DNA of 64,000 nt, from NCBI RefSeq assembly GCF_000190595.1, contig NC_015167.1, positions 3,270,501 through 3,334,500 on the forward strand. Reading direction: 5' to 3'. Under the pieces are notes generated by a model that ran no database searches, was not told the origin of the DNA, and worked only from the letters and a program-made list of their open reading frames with translations. The stretch's first letter is position 1. Each line of letters starts with the position of its first letter. This DNA is from Cellulophaga lytica DSM 7489. Its GTDB lineage: Bacteria; Bacteroidota; Bacteroidia; Flavobacteriales; Flavobacteriaceae. The position numbers were made by a program, and so were the translations under genes. Of the stretch, positions 16,761 through 25,768 are shown one piece after another.

Positions 16761-17594
16761 ATGAAAAAAACAATATTACTTGCATTAGCAATAGCAACAA
16801 CGGCATATACAAGTGCACAAACACCAACAACGGATCCTGCCAAATCTGAAAATGAGGTGGTAACGGCAGACAATGTAGAATGGGGTTGGTTAAATCCGTT
16901 ACGTGGAGACAAAAGTCCGGCTGCCGGAAAACTTTGGGGAGATCGTACAAAGAATGAACCTGCAGGTTTTTTAGTGAAATTTAAAAAAGGATTTTCATCG
17001 CCTCCACACATTCACAACATCACTTATAGAGGTGTTGTAATACAAGGTTTATTACACAATGACGATGAAAAAGCAGAAAAACAGTGGTTGCCAGCAGGAT
17101 CTTATTGGCAGCAACCAGCAGGAGAAGCACATATTACAGCTGCTGATGATAATGAAAATATGGCTTTTTTAGATATTCAAGAAGGACCGTATTTAGTACA
17201 ACCAACATCGGAAGCTTTTGATAATGGCGAAAGACCTATTAATGTAGACAAAACCAATATGGTTTGGCTAAATGCTAACGATATTGAATGGGTTTCTGCA
17301 AAGAGTAATGTTGAAACTGCTTTTTTATGGGGAAGCCACGAGGAAAATCAATTGCGTGCAACACTTTTAAGGTTACCAGCAGGCTTCAGTGGAAAAATCA
17401 AAAATTTGAGTCCTAATTTTAGAGCAGTTGTTATTTCTGGTGGTATAACTCATCAGTTTTCTAAAAAAGATGCTAAAAATGAGTTGCAGCCTGGTTCTTA
17501 TTTTGGAGCTAAAAAAGGTGCTACATCAAAAATTTCAACAGAAAAAGAAACAGTTATTTACATAAGAAGTAACGGTAATTTTGAAGTGAAGTAA
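16761..17594 (+). CDS. Secreted double-cupin protein (DUF4437)
   Basis: A 277-residue protein with a signal peptide (1-20, TSAQ) and two cupin-like halves (about 35-145 and 155-275), matching DUF4437. The first half has a likely metal site in [13 protein letters not shown] and [12 protein letters not shown]. The second half ([24 protein letters not shown]) lacks most of those His residues, so it may be structural. The function is not established. Its stop codon overlaps the start of the next gene (TAATG), showing tight coupling with the royal-jelly/SMP-30-like protein. Confidence 0.85.
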   Translation: MKKTILLALAIATTAYTSAQTPTTDPAKSENEVVTADNVEWGWLNPLRGDKSPAAGKLWGDRTKNEPAGFLVKFKKGFSSPPHIHNITYRGVVIQGLLHNDDEKAEKQWLPAGSYWQQPAGEAHITAADDNENMAFLDIQEGPYLVQPTSEAFDNGERPINVDKTNMVWLNANDIEWVSAKSNVETAFLWGSHEENQLRATLLRLPAGFSGKIKNLSPNFRAVVISGGITHQFSKKDAKNELQPGSYFGAKKGATSKISTEKETVIYIRSNGNFEVK

Positions 17595-18703
17595 TGAAGA
17601 AAAAGGCAAGTTTAGTATTAAGTTTAATCATTTCAATTATGGTTACACAGGCTCAAAATACTTTAGCAGAATTAGAAATATACGCAACCGTAGACCAAGC
17701 AGTTGGTAATATCACATTTACTAATTCAGGAGATTTGGTTTACAGTCATCATCCATTTTTTTCTCCGGATATAAGAGTGGTGAAGTTTGATAAAAAAACG
17801 AATACGACAACGCCTTTTCCTAATTTAAAATGGAATACACCACGAGAAACCGATGATAATTACTTGAGCAATGTTTTAGGAATCCGTAATGATGAAAATG
17901 GTGTTATCTGGATGATAGATATGGCGCAACGTAACAATGTAACGCCAAAAATTGTAGGTTGGAATACAAAAACTGATAAATTAGAACGTTTATATTACTT
18001 GCCAGAGTCAAGTGTACCTTCAATTAGCCAACCTAATGATATGGTGGTTGATACCAAACACGGTTATTTTATTATTGCCGATGAAGGTATTGGTAAAGGA
18101 GGAGATGGAAGCAAGGCAGCTTTTATCATCGTAGATATGAAAACGGGAAAAACACGTCGGGTTTTGGAGGGTACACGTACTACAAAACCAGAAAATACCC
18201 CAACGGTTATAAATGGTAAGCATCTGGCAGTAAACGGTAAAGATTTGTTGATTGGTAATGACGGAATTACTGCCGATGCTAATTTTGAATACATTTACTA
18301 CGGACCGTTAAACGGACCAAAAATCTATCGTATTAAAACACTGGATTTGGTAAATGAAACGTTTACAGATGTCGAATTAGATGCTAAAATTGAAACCTAT
18401 TCTAATAAGCCTAATAATGGAGGAATGTCTATTGATAAAGAAGGAAACATTTACTTAACAGCTTTGGAGACTAAAAGCGTAGCTGTAGTTTTAGCAAAAG
18501 ACCGAAGTGTAAAAACTATGGTGCAAGATGAGAATATGGTATGGCCAGATGGTGTTAGTTACAATCACGCAGATGGGTACATGTATGTTTCAGCCGCACA
18601 GGTAAATATGGGAGCTCCTTTTAATGATGGTAAAAGTGTAGCGACCAAGCCTTTTTATATTTTTAGGTTCAAGCCTATTGTTAAAGGCGTTGCTTTTAGA
18701 TAA
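17594..18703 (+). CDS. Major royal jelly / SMP-30-like beta-propeller protein, secreted
   Basis: A 369-residue exported protein (signal about 1-20, ending TQAQ) with repeated beta-propeller blades, for example NDENGVIWMIDMAQRN, QPNDMVVDTKHGYFIIADEG and WPDGVSYNHADGYMYVSAAQ. This matches the bacterial major-royal-jelly/yellow family, related to SMP-30 gluconolactonases. It may bind or hydrolyse a lactone or an aromatic amine-like ligand in the periplasm; the substrate is unknown. Its start codon overlaps the stop of the DUF4437 gene by one base. A strong hairpin follows at 18773-18799. Confidence 0.85.
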   Translation: MKKKASLVLSLIISIMVTQAQNTLAELEIYATVDQAVGNITFTNSGDLVYSHHPFFSPDIRVVKFDKKTNTTTPFPNLKWNTPRETDDNYLSNVLGIRNDENGVIWMIDMAQRNNVTPKIVGWNTKTDKLERLYYLPESSVPSISQPNDMVVDTKHGYFIIADEGIGKGGDGSKAAFIIVDMKTGKTRRVLEGTRTTKPENTPTVINGKHLAVNGKDLLIGNDGITADANFEYIYYGPLNGPKIYRIKTLDLVNETFTDVELDAKIETYSNKPNNGGMSIDKEGNIYLTALETKSVAVVLAKDRSVKTMVQDENMVWPDGVSYNHADGYMYVSAAQVNMGAPFNDGKSVATKPFYIFRFKPIVKGVAFR

Positions 18704-18772
18704 AAAATAATATAAATAAACCATTTAGAGGCTGTTTTTTTAGTATATTACTTGAAAGACTGTTCCCCAATG

Positions 18773-18799
18773 AAAAGTCGCTTTAGGGCGACTTTTCTA
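18773..18799 (+). terminator. Terminator or attenuator before AraC paralog 2
   Basis: AAAAGTCGC pairs perfectly with GCGACTTTT round a six-base loop and runs into TCTATT. It ends only about 20 bases before the ATG of the second AraC gene, so that regulator probably depends on read-through of the operon. This would give a low, operon-linked level. Confidence 0.7.
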
Positions 18800-18819
18800 T
18801 TAAAAATAAAACCAACAAA

Positions 18820-19686
18820 ATGCCACGTACCATAATTGAAAATATTGTAATTCAAGAATACAAAGAGCAAACGTTTTTTGAATTTTGTAAATACACAACC
18901 ATTCGGTTTTTTGAAATTGTTTATTTTGAAAAAGGTACAGGGACCATTAAAATTAATGGTAAAACGGTAAACTATTCGGCTAACAGTATTTTCGTTTTTG
19001 TGCCAGATGATATTTATATTGTAAATCCGGAATCGGCAACTACAACTGTAGCCATTAAGTTTTTAAAGAGCTTTTTTAGGGGAGATGCTCCGCAAAATGC
19101 AAATCTTCCAATTAACGATTGGTTTCGTAAAATTGAAGGTATTTTAAACAGTGAAAGTCATCAATTACGTGAAATGCGTTTTGAAACGGAATCGGACAAA
19201 ATACACCTAATATCACTGATAAAAATGGTGGCTGCGGAAAACGATAAAAAGAAATCGTATGATCTCTTTATCATTCAAAATTCACTTTCTGTAATTCTTC
19301 ATTTAATTGCGCGTAACATTCAGTTTTTAAATGCCGATATGAGTACCAAAATTGTTGAATCGTCTAAAATTCAGCAAATCATCAATTTTATTCACGCTAA
19401 TATTTACAATTCAGAATTGCTTACCACCAAAAACTTGGCAGAAGAGTTTCATATGGCGGACAATTATATTAGTGAGTACTTTAAAAAGCATACCGATGTT
19501 TCTTTAAAAAAGTACATTCTTAACTACAAATTAAAACTGGTAGAAACCCGTTTAAAATATACCGATTTGCAGTTTTCAGAAATTGCAATGGAATTAGGGT
19601 TTACAGACTCTAGTCACCTTAACAAAACTTTCCAAAGCTACAAGGGGATGACTATTGGGGCGTATAAGGCTAGTATTTCTGCATAA
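18820..19686 (+). CDS. AraC-family transcriptional regulator (paralog 2)
   Basis: A 288-residue AraC/XylS regulator. Its cupin-like N-terminal domain (about 20-85, GTGTIKINGKTVNYSANSIFVFVP) matches paralog 1 in layout. The C-terminal double helix-turn-helix (about 185-285) has NLAEEFHMADNYISEYFKK and EIAMELGFTDSSHLNKTFQSY. It closes the operon under site A, behind an attenuator-like hairpin, and lies 212 bases before operon B. With two paralogs and a common operator layout, the pair could be an activator with a competing or partner regulator. No dedicated promoter is visible. Confidence 0.92.
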   Translation: MPRTIIENIVIQEYKEQTFFEFCKYTTIRFFEIVYFEKGTGTIKINGKTVNYSANSIFVFVPDDIYIVNPESATTTVAIKFLKSFFRGDAPQNANLPINDWFRKIEGILNSESHQLREMRFETESDKIHLISLIKMVAAENDKKKSYDLFIIQNSLSVILHLIARNIQFLNADMSTKIVESSKIQQIINFIHANIYNSELLTTKNLAEEFHMADNYISEYFKKHTDVSLKKYILNYKLKLVETRLKYTDLQFSEIAMELGFTDSSHLNKTFQSYKGMTIGAYKASISA

Positions 19687-19782
19687 TTTTTCAATGAAAT
19701 AGTTTTTTATAACTGCTGTCATCGATTTTCATAATCGATGGTTTTAGGGTATTCTATAGTTTGTTTACCTAAAAAAATTCCA

Positions 19783-19852
19783 TTAACCTTTTTTTTTACC
19801 AGAAGCCCTTTGTTTTTTACCCATTTAAAAGTGTATGTCCAAGATACCTTTG
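19783..19852 (+). promoter_or_regulatory. AraC-type direct-repeat promoter (site B)
   Basis: TTAACC and nine T lead to ACC (19798-19800). A second T-rich run leads to ACC (19819-19821), 21 bases on. After exactly 23 bases comes TACCTTTG (19845-19852). The layout is the same as at sites A and C. Confidence 0.75.
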
Positions 19853-19897
19853 TACTATAATTAATACAGAATAAATATCAACCAAAAACTTAATACT

Positions 19898-20743
19898 ATG
19901 GACTACAAGAATTTTCAAACATTTACGGCAAAACAAACAGGAGGAATTTTAACAATTGATATCAACTTTGGACCAGTAAACGTACAAGGACAAGAAATGT
20001 TAGCAGATTTAAGCAGCCTTTGTTTACGATTAGAAAGAGATAGAAGTGTAAAAGTAGTCGTTTTTGAATCTTCTAATCCAGATTATTGGGTGTGTCATTA
20101 TGATACCAACTTGCTTAGAGATATGTCTATAGAAGCAGTACCAAGAAACGAAGTACAGTTATTGGACTTACAAGCTGTTTTAGAACGCTTAAGCAAAGTA
20201 CCACAAGCAACTATAGCAAAAATTGAAGGTTTTGCGCGTGGTGGCGGACACGAAATGGCATTGGCTTTAGATATGCGTTTTGCAGCCAGAGGAAGAGCCA
20301 AATTTATGCAAATGGAAGTAGGTATGGGCATTTTACCCTGTGGTGGTGGAGCTTCACGTATGGCAAGACAAGCAGGATTAGGAAAAGCATTAGAAATAAT
20401 ATTAGGAGCAAGAGATTGGGATGCTGATGAAGCTGAAAAATTTGGAACCATAAACAAAGCTTTAGACGCTGATGAAATAGGACCTTATGTGAATGCTTTG
20501 GCAGAACGTATTTCAAAATTTCCGGCAGATTCTATTGCAGCTAGCAAACGCGCAGTTTATGCGTCTATAGACTTACCAATTAAAGAGGCTTTAAAAGAAG
20601 AAGCGTACCAATTGTTTCAGGCAACAAGTAGAACACCAGCCGTTAAGCGTTTTCAATATGCAGATGATAACGGTGCCCAGTTTGACCATAACAACCAAAA
20701 GAATTGGGAGCAAATGGTGATGGATATTCAAGAAGTAAATTAA
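19898..20743 (+). CDS. Enoyl-CoA hydratase/isomerase-family protein
   Basis: A 281-residue crotonase-fold protein. It has the oxyanion-hole segment KIEGFARGGGHEMALALDMRFAA and the downstream MQMEVGMGILPCGGGASRMARQAG. The Glu at the usual catalytic position falls in the QMEVGMG segment. The C-terminal third (RISKFPADSIAASKRAVYA) fits the family, but the N-terminal acyl-CoA segment is unusual, so the substrate may not be a CoA ester. It is the first gene under site B, 39 bases before an NADP-dependent oxidoreductase gene. The enzyme class is well supported; the reaction is not. Confidence 0.88.
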   Translation: MDYKNFQTFTAKQTGGILTIDINFGPVNVQGQEMLADLSSLCLRLERDRSVKVVVFESSNPDYWVCHYDTNLLRDMSIEAVPRNEVQLLDLQAVLERLSKVPQATIAKIEGFARGGGHEMALALDMRFAARGRAKFMQMEVGMGILPCGGGASRMARQAGLGKALEIILGARDWDADEAEKFGTINKALDADEIGPYVNALAERISKFPADSIAASKRAVYASIDLPIKEALKEEAYQLFQATSRTPAVKRFQYADDNGAQFDHNNQKNWEQMVMDIQEVN

Positions 20744-20782
20744 TAAAACAAGAATTATAATTTAATAAAAACAGAGATTGAT

Positions 20783-21766
20783 ATGAAAGCAATGTTATTA
20801 AACAGTTACGGAGAGAATGCAAATTTTGAAGTTTCAGAAATAGCGAAACCAGAAGTTACCGCAAATCACGTTTTAGTAAAAATAGCGGCATCTAGTGTAA
20901 ATACTATAGACACTATGATTAAAAATATGGGTAATGATTTGCCTTTGTCACCTGCAACTCCAGCATTATTGGGAATGGATTTTTCAGGTATTGTAGAAGC
21001 AGTTGGTGATGGTGTAGAAGGTTTTAATGTTGGTGATGAAGTATATGGTTGTGCAGGCGGACTTGCAGATTTACCAGGTACATTAGCAGAATACATTGTA
21101 GCAGATAGCAACCTTGTGGCTCACAAACCAAAAGGATTAACAATGCGCGAAACTGCAGCCTTACCATTAGTAGCTATTACAGCTTATGAAGGTTTAACTA
21201 GAGCAGGCGTAGAAGCAGGTCAAAAAGTATTGGTACACGGTGGTTCTGGTGGTGTAGGTCACTTAGCGGTACAATTGGCAAAATATTTTGGTGCAGAAGT
21301 TTTTGCTACTGGTACAGGAGAAAACCAAAAAGCAATTGTAGAAAAATTTGGTGCAACCTTTATTGACTTTAAAACTGAAAAGGTAGCAGATTACACAGCA
21401 AAATATACCGATGGTGGTTTTGATGTTGTTTTTGATACAGTTGGTGGTCCAAACCTAACCAATTCTATTGAAGCGGTTGCCTTAAACGGACACATTTCTA
21501 CAACAGTATCATTATGTGAGTTAGATTTAACACCGTTACACTTTAAAGGAGCTACATTACACGTAGTATTTATGTTAATACCAATGTTACATAATTTTAA
21601 AAGAGACGTTCACGGAAATGTATTAGAGCGTTTAGCAGAAATTTCTAACGAAGGACACTTAACTCCAATTGTAGATGAAAACAGCTTTTCTTTAGAACAA
21701 GTTGGTGATGCTTACGCACATTTACAAAGTGGTAAAGCTATTGGTAAAATAGTAGTAGAAAACTAA
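20783..21766 (+). CDS. NADP-dependent quinone/enone oxidoreductase (MDR family)
   Basis: A 327-residue medium-chain dehydrogenase/reductase of the quinone oxidoreductase type. It has SSVNTIDTMIKNMG, PALLGMDFSGIVEAVGDGVEGFNVGDEVYG and the cofactor motif VLVHGGSGGVGHLAVQLAKYFGAEVFATG. No catalytic zinc ligands are present, pointing to one-step NADPH reduction of quinones or activated alkenes. It is the second gene of operon B and is followed by a terminator (21814-21842). It is the second quinone-reductase-like enzyme in this regulon. Confidence 0.9.
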   Translation: MKAMLLNSYGENANFEVSEIAKPEVTANHVLVKIAASSVNTIDTMIKNMGNDLPLSPATPALLGMDFSGIVEAVGDGVEGFNVGDEVYGCAGGLADLPGTLAEYIVADSNLVAHKPKGLTMRETAALPLVAITAYEGLTRAGVEAGQKVLVHGGSGGVGHLAVQLAKYFGAEVFATGTGENQKAIVEKFGATFIDFKTEKVADYTAKYTDGGFDVVFDTVGGPNLTNSIEAVALNGHISTTVSLCELDLTPLHFKGATLHVVFMLIPMLHNFKRDVHGNVLERLAEISNEGHLTPIVDENSFSLEQVGDAYAHLQSGKAIGKIVVEN

Positions 21767-21813
21767 AAATAATAGGGATTTGCAATGTATCCTTATGTCT
21801 GACTAATAGTGAT

Positions 21814-21842
21814 GAATGCCTCTTTTGTAGAGGCATTTTTCA
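21814..21842 (+). terminator. Rho-independent terminator
   Basis: GAATGCCTC pairs with GAGGCATTT round a short TTTTGTA loop, followed by T residues. It ends operon B. Confidence 0.8.
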
Positions 21843-21853
21843 TTTTTAGAAAG

Positions 21854-21923
21854 TTAACCTTTTTTTTTACCTAAACTTCCATTTTTGTTACCATTATATA
21901 AGAGTAAAGGCATTGTATCTTTG
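21854..21923 (+). promoter_or_regulatory. AraC-type direct-repeat promoter (site C)
   Basis: TTAACC and nine T lead to ACC (21869-21871). ATTTTTGTT leads to a second ACC (21890-21892), 21 bases on. After exactly 23 bases comes TATCTTTG (21916-21923). It is the third copy with identical spacing and drives the SDR gene. Confidence 0.75.
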
Positions 21924-21995
21924 TTATAAGATTATGTATTTAGAAACGGGTTACAAGAGTGTTGGCTAACATATATCAATATTAAAAAAAATAAA

Positions 21996-22778
21996 ATGAA
22001 ACATATATTAATTACAGGAAGCACAGACGGTATAGGCAAATTATTAGCCTTACGTTTAGCTAAGGAAGGACATTATATTGCCATTCATGGTAGAAGTGAA
22101 TCTAAATTAACATTAACCTTAAAAGAAATAAAAGAGCAAGCTAATACAGATAATGTAATTGGTTTTTTAGCAGATTTTTCGGATTTAAATGATGTGAAAA
22201 AAATGGCTAGTGAAGTTATTTTAAAAATGCCAAAGATTGATGTATTAGTGAATAATGCCGGTGTTTTAATTTCAAATGGAAAAAGCACAACTACAGACAT
22301 TAGATTACTGGTAAATTATTTTGCTCCTTATGTATTAACCAATGGATTATTAGCAAATTTAAAAGCATCAGACGCACCAAGAATTGTGAATTTAAGTTCT
22401 GCTGCACAGTCTACGGTTAACATACAAGCATTAGAAGGTAAAACTAGTTTAGGTGCCAATGAAGCATATGCACAGAGTAAATTAGCGTTAACAATGTGGA
22501 GTTTTTATTTAGCAGTACAAGAGCCTTCAATTACAGTAGTAGCTGTAAATCCAGGTTCTTTATTAAATACAAAAATGGCAAAAGAAGCATACGGACAACA
22601 CTGGTCTCCTGCAGATAAAGGTGTAGATATTCTTTATGATTTAAGTATGACGGATTTAGCTAAAACAGGCAAGTATTTTGATAATGATAAAGGTACATAT
22701 GCATCAGCGCACTCAGATGCTTATGACACAAATAAAATTGAAAAATTAATTGAAGTTACAATATCTAATTTAGTGTAA
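21996..22778 (+). CDS. Short-chain dehydrogenase/reductase
   Basis: A 260-residue classical SDR. The N-terminal cofactor motif is TGSTDGIGKLLA (TGxxxGIG), NNAG is present, and the active site is Ser (NLSSAAQ) with the YxxxK motif (YAQSKLA). The next Arg at the cofactor edge (GRSESK) favours NADPH. The substrate is unknown. It is the only gene between promoter C and a 98-base gap before the Kef genes, which may still be co-transcribed. As a member of the same regulon as the nitroreductase and quinone reductases, it may reduce a carbonyl product. Confidence 0.92.
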   Translation: MKHILITGSTDGIGKLLALRLAKEGHYIAIHGRSESKLTLTLKEIKEQANTDNVIGFLADFSDLNDVKKMASEVILKMPKIDVLVNNAGVLISNGKSTTTDIRLLVNYFAPYVLTNGLLANLKASDAPRIVNLSSAAQSTVNIQALEGKTSLGANEAYAQSKLALTMWSFYLAVQEPSITVVAVNPGSLLNTKMAKEAYGQHWSPADKGVDILYDLSMTDLAKTGKYFDNDKGTYASAHSDAYDTNKIEKLIEVTISNLV

Positions 22779-22876
22779 CATAGTTTATTATTGTTGTTTT
22801 TTAAAATGAGTTTTTGGTTGTTTAACGCAACTAGAAATTCATTTTTTTGTATCTTATTTTCAACTAAATTCGCAAG

Positions 22877-23470
22877 ATGAAAAAAATATTAGTTTTGTTT
22901 TCTCACCCTAACTTTGAAAAATCTAGGGCGAACTCTATTTTAATTGAAAAAATTAAAGAAAAAGAAGGGGTTACAATACATGATTTGTATGAACGTTACC
23001 CAGATTTTAATGTAGATGTAGCTGTAGAAAAAGAACTTTTAAATTCTCATGATATAATTATTTGGCACCATCCTTTGTATTGGTATAGTTGCCCTCCTTT
23101 AATGAAACAGTGGATGGATATGGTTTTAGAATTTGGTTGGGCTTACGGTCCTAATGGTACCGCTTTGTATGGTAAAAAGTGCTTAAATGTTATAACAACA
23201 GGTGGTACAAGAGCTGTTTATTGTAAAGAAGGTACCAATAGTTTTTCTGTAAATGAGTTTTTACGTCCTTTTGAGCAAACAGCAAATTTGTGTGGTATGT
23301 ATTACTATCCACCATTTACCGTTATGGGAACGCATAAAATTGAAGAAGAAGCATTACATAGTTACGCACATCAATATGATAATTTATTAGATTTACTTAA
23401 GCAAGACTTAACTTTAGAAGAAATAGGTGAATTTTCATTTTTAAACGATATACCACAATTAAATACATAG
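22877..23470 (+). CDS. KefF-like NAD(P)H oxidoreductase
   Basis: A 197-residue flavodoxin-like quinone oxidoreductase (Flavodoxin_2). It has FSHPNFEKSRAN at the FMN phosphate site, the family segment IIWHHPLYWYSCPPLMKQWMDMVLEFGWAYGPNGTALYGK and TTGGTRAVY. In enterobacteria the homologous KefF binds and activates the potassium efflux protein KefC and also reduces quinones. It lies 3 bases before the Kef-type antiporter gene, so the two form a functional unit. No TAnnTTTG promoter is clear in the 98-base gap before it. Confidence 0.93.
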   Translation: MKKILVLFSHPNFEKSRANSILIEKIKEKEGVTIHDLYERYPDFNVDVAVEKELLNSHDIIIWHHPLYWYSCPPLMKQWMDMVLEFGWAYGPNGTALYGKKCLNVITTGGTRAVYCKEGTNSFSVNEFLRPFEQTANLCGMYYYPPFTVMGTHKIEEEALHSYAHQYDNLLDLLKQDLTLEEIGEFSFLNDIPQLNT

Positions 23471-23473
23471 ATT

Positions 23474-25372
23474 ATGACAGGTAGTATTCTTTTTGAGGCT
23501 ATTGTTTTTTTATTAGGGGCAATTATTTGTGTTTCTATAGCCAAACGCTTAGGACTAAGTTCTGTACTTGGCTATTTGTTTGCTGGTGTTTTAATAGGAC
23601 CTTATGTTTTAGGTTTTATTGGAAAAGAGGGTGAAGACATATTGCACTTTGCAGAGTTTGGAGTGGTAATGATGCTTTTTTTAATTGGTTTAGAAATAGA
23701 ACCCAAAAATTTCTGGAAAATGAGAAAAACCATTGTAGGTATGGGTGGCTTACAAGTAGCTGGTACAATGCTAATTTCTTATTTTTTATTTTCTCTATTG
23801 GGTTTTGATTGGAAAGTGGCGCTAACATTTTCAATGGCAGTAGCATTGTCATCTACAGCAATAGCATTACAAACAATTAAAGAAAAAGGGTTATTAAATA
23901 CAACATTTGGTGCTTCATCTTTCTCTATACTACTGTTTCAGGATATTATAGTAATTTTTATGTTGGGTGCATTGCCATTGTTAGCAAATACAACTAATAA
24001 AGTGTCTGAAAATACCTCTGGACACGCTAATTTATTGCAAAATTTGCCTTTAGGTTTGCAAACACTAGCAATACTAGTTTCTGTAGTTTTAATAATTGTT
24101 ACAGGTAAATATTTAATAGTACCAATGTTGCGTAAGGTTGCAAAAACAGGAGTTAGAGAACTACTTATAGCTGCTGCCTTACTTATTGTTTTTGGAATCT
24201 CATTTTTAATGGAATTAGTAGGTTTGAGTCCAGCATTGGGTGCTTTTTTAGGTGGCGTAGTTTTGTCTAACAGTGAGTTTAAACACGAGTTAGAAAGTAC
24301 TTTAGAGCCCTTTAAGAATTTACTATTAGGTTTGTTTTTTATGGCTGTTGGAGCATCTATTAACTTTGTAGTTATAGCTAAAAGCCCGTTTATTGTAGGC
24401 GGTATTTTAGTGGGGGTTATAGTACTAAAATCTTTGGTACTTTATATAACAGCTACTGTATTTAAACTTAAATTAAATCAGAAATTACAACTAAGTTTTA
24501 CATTATCGCAGGTAGGAGAGTTTGCGTTTGTTTTGTTATCTTTTGCTTTTTCATTACATATTTTAGAGCAAAACCAGTTAGATATTATGTTGGTAGTTAC
24601 TGCCTTAACAATGACAGTAACGCCAATTATAGGTATGATTAATGAACGCGTTATATTACCACGTTTAGGAACTAAAGAGTCTATAAAAAGACCTATGGAC
24701 CATATTGCCAAATCCCAGAAGATAATTTTAGTAGGTTTTGGACATTTTGGTAGTACAATTGGTCGTTTTTTGCGTACACACGGAGTAGAAGCTACAATTT
24801 TAGATCACGACTCTAATCGTGTTGATTTTTTACGTAAAATGGGTTTTGAAGTTTATTACGGTGATGCCACACGTACAGATTTGTTAGAATCTGCAGGTAT
24901 TGCAGAAGCTAATATTTTAATATGTGCTATGGATAACCCAGACGTTATTAAAAAATTGGCTAAAACAGTAAAGAACAAATATCCACAGGTTAAACTTATG
25001 GTACGTGCAAAAAATAGGTATGCTGCTTATGAGTTTTTAAATATGGATATAGATCATATTTACAGAGAATCTTTAGAAACATCATTAAAATTGGCTAGTG
25101 AAGTTCTTAGTCAAATGGGTTTTAGAAAGTATACGTTACAACGACAAATACAAAACTTTATAAAGTATGATGAAGATAGCCTAAGACGATTAGCAAAAGA
25201 AACTAAAATAGGAGATGATAGCTATATTTTTAAAGCCAGAAAAGAATTAGAACAGCAAGAAAAACTGTTGGAACAAGACTTTAAAAGAGGTGTTGTTGAG
25301 TTTGATGGACATTGGGATGCAGAAAAAATTAGAATTTCATTAAATAAAAATAAAGCAATTAAAAATGCTTAA
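23474..25372 (+). CDS. Kef-type K+ efflux / cation-proton antiporter with TrkA-N domain
   Basis: A 632-residue membrane protein. About 12 hydrophobic segments (1-385) form the Na_H_Exchanger domain, with the LGYLFAGVLIGPYVLG opening and the LALSSTAIALQTIKEKG motif typical of KefB/KefC. A cytoplasmic RCK/TrkA-N domain (about 413-530) has the Rossmann motif ILVGFGHFGSTIGRFL and the acidic residue in ILDHDSNRVDFLRKMG. In KefB/KefC this domain is gated by glutathione adducts and releases potassium to acidify the cytoplasm against electrophiles. The KefF-like gene just upstream and the electrophile-type enzymes nearby support that role. Flavobacteria often use other thiols, so the ligand is uncertain. 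Confidence 0.93.
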   Translation: MTGSILFEAIVFLLGAIICVSIAKRLGLSSVLGYLFAGVLIGPYVLGFIGKEGEDILHFAEFGVVMMLFLIGLEIEPKNFWKMRKTIVGMGGLQVAGTMLISYFLFSLLGFDWKVALTFSMAVALSSTAIALQTIKEKGLLNTTFGASSFSILLFQDIIVIFMLGALPLLANTTNKVSENTSGHANLLQNLPLGLQTLAILVSVVLIIVTGKYLIVPMLRKVAKTGVRELLIAAALLIVFGISFLMELVGLSPALGAFLGGVVLSNSEFKHELESTLEPFKNLLLGLFFMAVGASINFVVIAKSPFIVGGILVGVIVLKSLVLYITATVFKLKLNQKLQLSFTLSQVGEFAFVLLSFAFSLHILEQNQLDIMLVVTALTMTVTPIIGMINERVILPRLGTKESIKRPMDHIAKSQKIILVGFGHFGSTIGRFLRTHGVEATILDHDSNRVDFLRKMGFEVYYGDATRTDLLESAGIAEANILICAMDNPDVIKKLAKTVKNKYPQVKLMVRAKNRYAAYEFLNMDIDHIYRESLETSLKLASEVLSQMGFRKYTLQRQIQNFIKYDEDSLRRLAKETKIGDDSYIFKARKELEQQEKLLEQDFKRGVVEFDGHWDAEKIRISLNKNKAIKNA

Positions 25373-25378
25373 TTAAAT

Positions 25379-25711
25379 ATGGCTGTTTCTGATGGGTTTT
25401 TAAAGTATGTTTTAGATCAATTAAAGTTAGATAATATTACGTCAAAGAAAATGTTTGGGGGTGTAGGACTGTATTGTAATGAACTAATGTTTTGTTTACT
25501 TTATGAAGATGTTGTAGCGCTAAAAATAGATGACACCAACATAAAAAAATATATAGACGCAGGAGAAACACCTATTAAAGTATTTAAAAACAGAACTCCT
25601 ATACCATCATATTATACAGTGCCTACTTCAGTTTTAGAAAATAAAAATGTTTTTACAGTTTGGGCAAAAGAATCTTACCAAATACAATTAAATAAAAATA
25701 ATATATCATAG
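25379..25711 (+). CDS. TfoX/Sxy N-terminal domain protein
   Basis: A 110-residue protein made only of the TfoX N-terminal domain. It has ITSKKMFGGVGLYCNELMFCLLYEDVVALKID (family signature MFGGxGxY...FAxi) and the later FKNRTPIPSYYTVP. Full-length TfoX is a competence regulator, but stand-alone N-terminal domains are widespread and of unknown function. It is 6 bases after the Kef gene, so it is the last gene of that unit. A hairpin follows at 25719-25752. Confidence 0.88.
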   Translation: MAVSDGFLKYVLDQLKLDNITSKKMFGGVGLYCNELMFCLLYEDVVALKIDDTNIKKYIDAGETPIKVFKNRTPIPSYYTVPTSVLENKNVFTVWAKESYQIQLNKNNIS

Positions 25712-25718
25712 TAAATAT

Positions 25719-25752
25719 AAAACAGCCATTATATATGTAATGGCTGTTTAGT
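25719..25752. terminator. Bidirectional terminator hairpin
   Basis: AAACAGCCATTA pairs with TAATGGCTGTTT round a TATATG loop, between convergent genes. Confidence 0.8.
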
Positions 25753-25768
25753 TTATAGTTTTTTTTGC

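Noticed and set aside
16736-17011. Two minus-strand reading frames opposite the start of the DUF4437 gene
   Set aside because: They have no ribosome-binding context and no family likeness, while the plus-strand gene has a signal peptide and cupin motifs.
21854-21871. The T runs at sites A, B and C as simple terminators or poly-T noise
   Set aside because: No hairpin arms precede them, and the spacing between repeat blocks and to the promoter is identical at all three places.
22779-22876. A further AraC-type site before the KefF-like gene
   Set aside because: The gap is T-rich but has no ACC cores at 21-base period and no TAnnTTTG element.
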